The notes below the pieces were generated by a model. It saw only the letters and a list, made by a program, of their open reading frames with translations. It searched no databases and was not told where the DNA came from. 64,000 nt of DNA from Verrucomicrobiia bacterium (GTDB lineage Bacteria > Verrucomicrobiota > Verrucomicrobiia > Verrucomicrobiales > Akkermansiaceae): NCBI GenBank assembly GCA_030431475.1, contig JAUIJD010000023.1, positions 1 through 64,000 of the forward strand, in the 5' to 3' direction. Positions 59,614 through 64,000 of the stretch are shown in pieces; the stretch's first letter is position 1, and the number at the start of each line of letters is the position of its first letter. Both the position numbers and the translations under genes were made by a program.

Positions 59614-60243
59614 TCACCAATCGACGTTCTGGCCGCGGGTGTCGATGTGCGTGAAGGAGTAATACCTTCCGACACCTCCACGGAAATGGCCCCGCGAACG
59701 GAGACTGCGGGCAACCGACGCCACCGAGGAGGCGCGAACCGGGAACTTCACGTCGAGCGCAACATTCGCCTGGTGCCAGGACCCGCGTTTCGCGCCGGCA
59801 CAGCGGGCGTTGTAGGAAGGGCTGCGGTAGGCCGAGACGACTTCCTTCACCGGATGACCGACCGATGCCGCGACGCGGTCGAGCGCCTTGAGCGTCGGTG
59901 CCATGTTGCGCCACATGGACTTGGGCGGAAGCGAGTTCCACACGCTGCCGCGGCGCTTGGCATGCGCCTCGATGAGCTGCATCGGGGTCACGTGCTTCAG
60001 TCCCAACTTGGCGATGTAGTTCGCGTAAGACTGGAGATTTCCTCCCTGGCGGCGGACCCATTCGGCGGGAAGCCGGGAGTAGTCGAGGGTCGCCTCTTTC
60101 TTCCGGCCGAACCAGAAAGCCGAGGCGGGGGTGGTGGAGAGAGCCAGCGAGAGGCCGCCGACGCCGAGCACTCCGAGAGCGCGGCGGCGGTTGCAGGCAT
60201 CGAGAACGGAGATCGGGCGGTTCAGGTCTTTTGGGTCTGACAT
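59614..60243 (-). CDS. DUF882/YcbK-like peptidase M15 family protein with Tat-like signal
   Basis: CNRRRALGVLGVGGLSLALS; SAYRSPSYNARCAGAKRGSWHQANVALDVKF; YYSFTHIDTRG. Confidence 0.75.
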   Translation of the reverse strand: MSDPKDLNRPISVLDACNRRRALGVLGVGGLSLALSTTPASAFWFGRKKEATLDYSRLPAEWVRRQGGNLQSYANYIAKLGLKHVTPMQLIEAHAKRRGSVWNSLPPKSMWRNMAPTLKALDRVAASVGHPVKEVVSAYRSPSYNARCAGAKRGSWHQANVALDVKFPVRASSVASVARSLRSRGHFRGGVGRYYSFTHIDTRGQNVDW

Positions 60244-60444
60244 GGGCGACGAGTCGGGGTCGGTCAGCAAGCAGGCTGCGTGCCGAAGACGGTGGCCTTC
60301 CCGGGGGAGATCCGGAAAAGTTGGCGCGGAGCCAACCTTACATCTCACTGGACCTCAAGCACATTCGCTAACAGATGCGACCGGCCGCCCGATTCCCCCG
60401 GATTCCGCATTTTCATCCCATCCGCGCCGTTCATCCTCCCCCTC

Positions 60445-61986
60445 ATGCGCTCGATCGTCATCTGGACCGTCGTGGTCGCGTCGGCGCTGGTCATCGGACT
60501 CGTCCCGTCGCTGGCGCCGGTCGGGCGCTTCTGGCCGGCCGCCGCCGCGCTGGGCGTGATCGTGGCGACGCGCAAGGCCGCCGCCGGCCTCGGGGCCGGG
60601 GTCGTCGCCGGCTCCCTGATCCTGGCCGGGGGACGACCGCTCGAGGCGCTGCGGCTCGGGATCGGCGAGCATCTCTTCCCCCAGTTCGAAGGCTCCTGGC
60701 ACATCGGAGCCCTCCTGTTCACCCTGCTGCTCGGCGCCTTCGCCGGCCTGCTCGAGTCTTCGGGAGGCTTCGAAACCCTGCTGAGACGCCTGCTCCGGGG
60801 CTCGCGAGCCCCCGAACGGCGCGTGCTGGGGTCCGTCTACGCCATGGGACTGCTGTGCTTCTTCGACGGACTCGCCAACAGCATGCTCACCGGACGCATC
60901 GCCCGCGATGCGATCGACCGCACCGGCATCTCCCGCGAGAAGCTCGCCTGGGTGGTCGATTCGACCAGCTCCCCCGTCGCCTGCGTCGCCTTCATTTCGA
61001 CCTGGATCGCCACCCAGTTGACGCTGATCCGCGACAGCCTGCCGGACCAGAACGCCTACGGCCTCTACTTCCGCTCCATCCCCGGCAATCCCTACTGCCT
61101 GCTCACGCTGCTGCTGGTCCCGCTCGCGATCTCCCTCCGCTGGGAGCCGCGCCTGATGCGTCGCTACCGTCCGGTCCGGCCGGAAAGTCCCGACGCCCGG
61201 CGCCACGCCAGCGATGTCTGGCGGGTGATCGTTCCACTGCTCGCGCTCGCCCTCGGCATCGCGCTCTCGTTCCAGCTCTGGTCCGGCAATGCGGTGCGGC
61301 TTTTCTCCCTCGATGCCTGGCGGGAAGCCGCCTCCGGCAGCGCCGGTCCGGTGGCGCTGGTCGCCGGAGCCCTCGGTGGCCTGTTCGCCGCCTGGCTCTG
61401 CTACCCGCGGGATGCCCCGGAACCCGCCGCCAAGGCCGCTCTCGAAGGCGCCGCCGGACTGCTGCCCGCCCTGGTCATTCTCGTCCTCGCGTGGTCGCTC
61501 GGCAGCGTCTTCGAGGCTCTCGGTGCTGCCAGCGCCCTGAAGGACCTCCTCGGAAGCGCGGTCCGTCCTTCCTGGCTGCCGCTCGCGGTCTTCCTCACCG
61601 CCTCGCTCACCGCCTTCGTCACCGGTTCCTCGTGGGGAACCATGGCCCTCGTGATGCCCCTCGCCCTCGGCGTGCTGCACGACGGAACCTCACCCGACCT
61701 CGTCATCGCCACCGCCCCGGCGGTCATCGGGGCGGTCTTCGGCGGGGCGGTGTTCGGCGACCACGCCAGCCCCTTCTCCGACACCTCCATCGTCAGCGCC
61801 CTCGCCTCCGGCTGCGAACCGACCGACCACATCCTGTCCCAGCTCCCCTACGCCCTCACGGCGGCCACCGCTGCCGTCGCCGCCTACCTCCTCATCGCCT
61901 TCGACCTCCCGGCCGCCGCCGCCACCGCGATCGGTGCCGCCGGGCTGGTCGCCTTCGTCCTCCAACTCTCCCGCCGCCGCGGCTGA
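60445..61986 (+). CDS. Na+/H+ antiporter NhaC family protein
   Basis: Multi-TM; FFDGLANSMLTGRIARDAIDRTGISREKLAWVVDSTSSPVACV; FVTGSSWGTMALVMPLALGV; GDHASPFSDTSIVSALASGCEPTDHILSQLPYAL. Confidence 0.85.
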   Translation: MRSIVIWTVVVASALVIGLVPSLAPVGRFWPAAAALGVIVATRKAAAGLGAGVVAGSLILAGGRPLEALRLGIGEHLFPQFEGSWHIGALLFTLLLGAFAGLLESSGGFETLLRRLLRGSRAPERRVLGSVYAMGLLCFFDGLANSMLTGRIARDAIDRTGISREKLAWVVDSTSSPVACVAFISTWIATQLTLIRDSLPDQNAYGLYFRSIPGNPYCLLTLLLVPLAISLRWEPRLMRRYRPVRPESPDARRHASDVWRVIVPLLALALGIALSFQLWSGNAVRLFSLDAWREAASGSAGPVALVAGALGGLFAAWLCYPRDAPEPAAKAALEGAAGLLPALVILVLAWSLGSVFEALGAASALKDLLGSAVRPSWLPLAVFLTASLTAFVTGSSWGTMALVMPLALGVLHDGTSPDLVIATAPAVIGAVFGGAVFGDHASPFSDTSIVSALASGCEPTDHILSQLPYALTAATAAVAAYLLIAFDLPAAAATAIGAAGLVAFVLQLSRRRG

Positions 61987-62038
61987 CTCGCATCTGGACA
62001 GCCCCGTCCCCCGCCTCCAAGCTCCGCGCATTCCGGCC

Positions 62039-63127
62039 ATGCGGATTTCGGATCGATACATCGGACTCAACATCCTGTCCGGCACCGCCTTCGCCATCGT
62101 GCTTCTCAGCGCGCTGCTCGTGCTCGGCAACCTGTTCAAGGAGATCCGCCCGTTGCTGGTCGAGGTCGGCGCCCCGGTGTCGGTGCTGTGGGACTTCATC
62201 CTCGGCATCCTCCCGGTCTCGCTCATCTATACCGTCCCCTGGGCCTTCCTCTCGGCCGTCCTGCTCGTCTTCGGCCGCCTCTCCTCGGACAACGAACTGA
62301 ACGCCTTCCGCGCCGCCGGCGTCGGCCTGACCCGCCTGGCCGCCCCGGTCGTCGTCCTCGGCGCCGCCCTTTCGGCGATCTGCCTGTGGCTCAACCTCAA
62401 GGTCGCGCCGGAGGCCAAGCGCGGGGTCGAGGACATCGTCACCAACACCATCATCCAGGATCCCCGGTCGCTGCTCCGCGCCGGGGTCGACCAGAGCCGC
62501 ATCCGCAACGTCAAGGTCGACTCCGAATGGAGCGAGGGCGACGTCTTCCACAACTTCCACATCTTCGTCATGGACGAGAGCGAGGACAGCGGGCTCGGCG
62601 GCGCCTACATCCACGCCGACAGCGCCAAGACGGTGATCGACGAGGAGAAGAAGCAGATCCGCCTCAAGCTCACCGGCGCCTATTCCGACGGTCCGGCCGG
62701 CGGCGGCAAGGAGTTCACGATGCTCTCCGAGGAGCTCGAGTGGATGGTGGTCGACTACTCCGACGACAAGCGTCGCAAGCCCAAGCCGAGCGCGATGACC
62801 AATTCGCAGATCGACTGGTTCCTCGACTCGCGGCCCGACCTGCCCGGGAAGTACCGCGCCCGCTACCGGGCCGAGCAGCAGCGCCGCTACACCTCCTCCT
62901 TCGCTTGCCTCGCCTTCGCCCTGGTCGGGGTCCCGCTCGGCATCAAGGCCCGTCGGCGCGACACCTCCTCGGGACTGGTGATCAGCCTCGCCATCGGGGC
63001 GCTCTACTTCCTCGCCGGCTCGCTGATGGAGAGCTCGAAGGAGGACGGACAGTGGATCCTGTGGCTCCCCAACCTGGCCTGCCTCGCCCTCGGCATCTTT
63101 CTTTTCCGCCGCGCCCGGTTTCGTTAG
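62039..63127 (+). CDS. LptF/LptG family permease
   Basis: MRISDRYIGLNILSGTAFAIVLLSALLVLGNLFKEI; Lpt permease topology with C-terminal TMs. Confidence 0.88.
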   Translation: MRISDRYIGLNILSGTAFAIVLLSALLVLGNLFKEIRPLLVEVGAPVSVLWDFILGILPVSLIYTVPWAFLSAVLLVFGRLSSDNELNAFRAAGVGLTRLAAPVVVLGAALSAICLWLNLKVAPEAKRGVEDIVTNTIIQDPRSLLRAGVDQSRIRNVKVDSEWSEGDVFHNFHIFVMDESEDSGLGGAYIHADSAKTVIDEEKKQIRLKLTGAYSDGPAGGGKEFTMLSEELEWMVVDYSDDKRRKPKPSAMTNSQIDWFLDSRPDLPGKYRARYRAEQQRRYTSSFACLAFALVGVPLGIKARRRDTSSGLVISLAIGALYFLAGSLMESSKEDGQWILWLPNLACLALGIFLFRRARFR

Positions 63128-63136
63128 ACTGACCTC

Positions 63137-64000
63137 ATGTCCGCGACCTCCCCGAGCCGCTTCTGGCGCCGCATCCGCGGCTTCTTCGGCGAGGGTGGCG
63201 TCGATCTCGCGGCCATCGTCGGCCCCATCCGCCGCTACAACCGGGCGAAATTCCGCGCCGACATCGCGGCCGCGCCCAATACCGCGCTGCTCGCCGTCCC
63301 CCAGGGGATCGCCTACGCGGCCATCGCGGAGCTGCCCATCTCCTTCGGCATCATCTGCTCGGCGGTCGCCTCCATCGTGGCGCCGGTCTTCGCCGGCTCC
63401 CGCCACACCATCCTCGGCCCGACCAACGCGACCGCCTTCATGCTGTTCAGCTTCTTCGCCGCCGAGCGCACGCTCGCCGCGCGCGAAACCGAGCTGGTGC
63501 CGCTGCTGGTCCTGATGGTCGGCGTCTTCTGCCTCGTCGGCGGGTTCCTCAAGGTCGCCGACCTCCTCCAGTACGTCTCGCGCTCGGTGCTCGTCGGCTA
63601 CGTCACCGGCGCCGCGGTGCTGATCATGGCCAACCAGCTCAAGCACGTGCTGGGCATCGCGCCGGAGGTGAATGCCGCCTCGCCGAGCAACTTCGTCAAC
63701 CTCGTGCTCGCCCTCGGCGAGAACGTCGGCCGAACCCGCTGGCAACCGCTGGCGATCGCCGCCGCGACCTTCGCCGCCTATCAGGCGATGCTGAAATGGA
63801 AGCCCCGGTGGCCGGTCTTCTCCATCATCCTGATCCTCGGCTCGTCCATCTTCGGGCCGCTGATCCACGCCGGCGGCATCTGGGCCGGCATCCCCACCTT
63901 CACCACCTTCACCTTCGGCGACCTCGTCCCCAGCATGCCCCAGTTCGGCTCGAGCCGCATCTTCGACGACATCGGAGCGCTGACGGGCGTCGCCTTCGCC
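63137..64000 (+). CDS. SulP-family inorganic anion transporter, truncated by window end
   Basis: RADIAAAPNTALLAVPQGIAYAAIAELPISFGIICSAVASIVAPVFAGSRHTILGPTNATA; frame open to window end (absent from ORF track because no stop). Confidence 0.88.
   Translation, partial: MSATSPSRFWRRIRGFFGEGGVDLAAIVGPIRRYNRAKFRADIAAAPNTALLAVPQGIAYAAIAELPISFGIICSAVASIVAPVFAGSRHTILGPTNATAFMLFSFFAAERTLAARETELVPLLVLMVGVFCLVGGFLKVADLLQYVSRSVLVGYVTGAAVLIMANQLKHVLGIAPEVNAASPSNFVNLVLALGENVGRTRWQPLAIAAATFAAYQAMLKWKPRWPVFSIILILGSSIFGPLIHAGGIWAGIPTFTTFTFGDLVPSMPQFGSSRIFDDIGALTGVAFA

Noticed and set aside
58135-60240. 701-aa plus ORF antisense to trkA and the M15-like gene
   Set aside because: Antisense GC artefact spanning two genes.
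61892-63868. 658-aa minus ORF over the LptF/G and SulP genes
   Set aside because: Antisense GC artefact; crosses gene boundaries.

Overview
High-GC chromosomal segment with no rRNA or CRISPR array. Gene content (PEP-CTERM protein, GH29/GH28 hydrolases, Sel1, SulP, ebo-type genes, many mini-palindromes) suggests a Verrucomicrobiota-like bacterium; that assignment is inference. About 50 CDS are supported plus one tRNA-Arg(UCU). Housekeeping genes include dxr, cdsA, mtnP, clpB, deoB, deoA, trkH/trkA, an LptF/G permease, creB/creC and cutC. Main points of interest: (1) a CnrY-CnrX-CnrH-like metal-sensing ECF sigma module (3544-4812) placed upstream of a TonB receptor, a small CxxC protein and a Met/His/Cys-rich outer-membrane protein, followed by cutC; (2) an AT-richer two-gene module of a large secreted alpha/beta-hydrolase protein and a lipoprotein, resembling an effector-immunity pair; (3) a type III PKS / FAD oxidoreductase / methyltransferase cluster converging on EboE and EboC-like genes; (4) a family of intergenic mini-palindromes of the form GGAG + short palindrome, often in inverted pairs, with related copies at distant loci; (5) an exact 16-bp duplication of the tRNA-Arg 3' end; (6) an unlisted HsdR (type I restriction) gene fragment; (7) a frameshifted phosphotransferase gene; (8) a 24-codon ATGA-coupled small ORF. 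Many very long antisense ORFs in the track are high-GC artefacts. All family names come from reading the translations; no database search was run.
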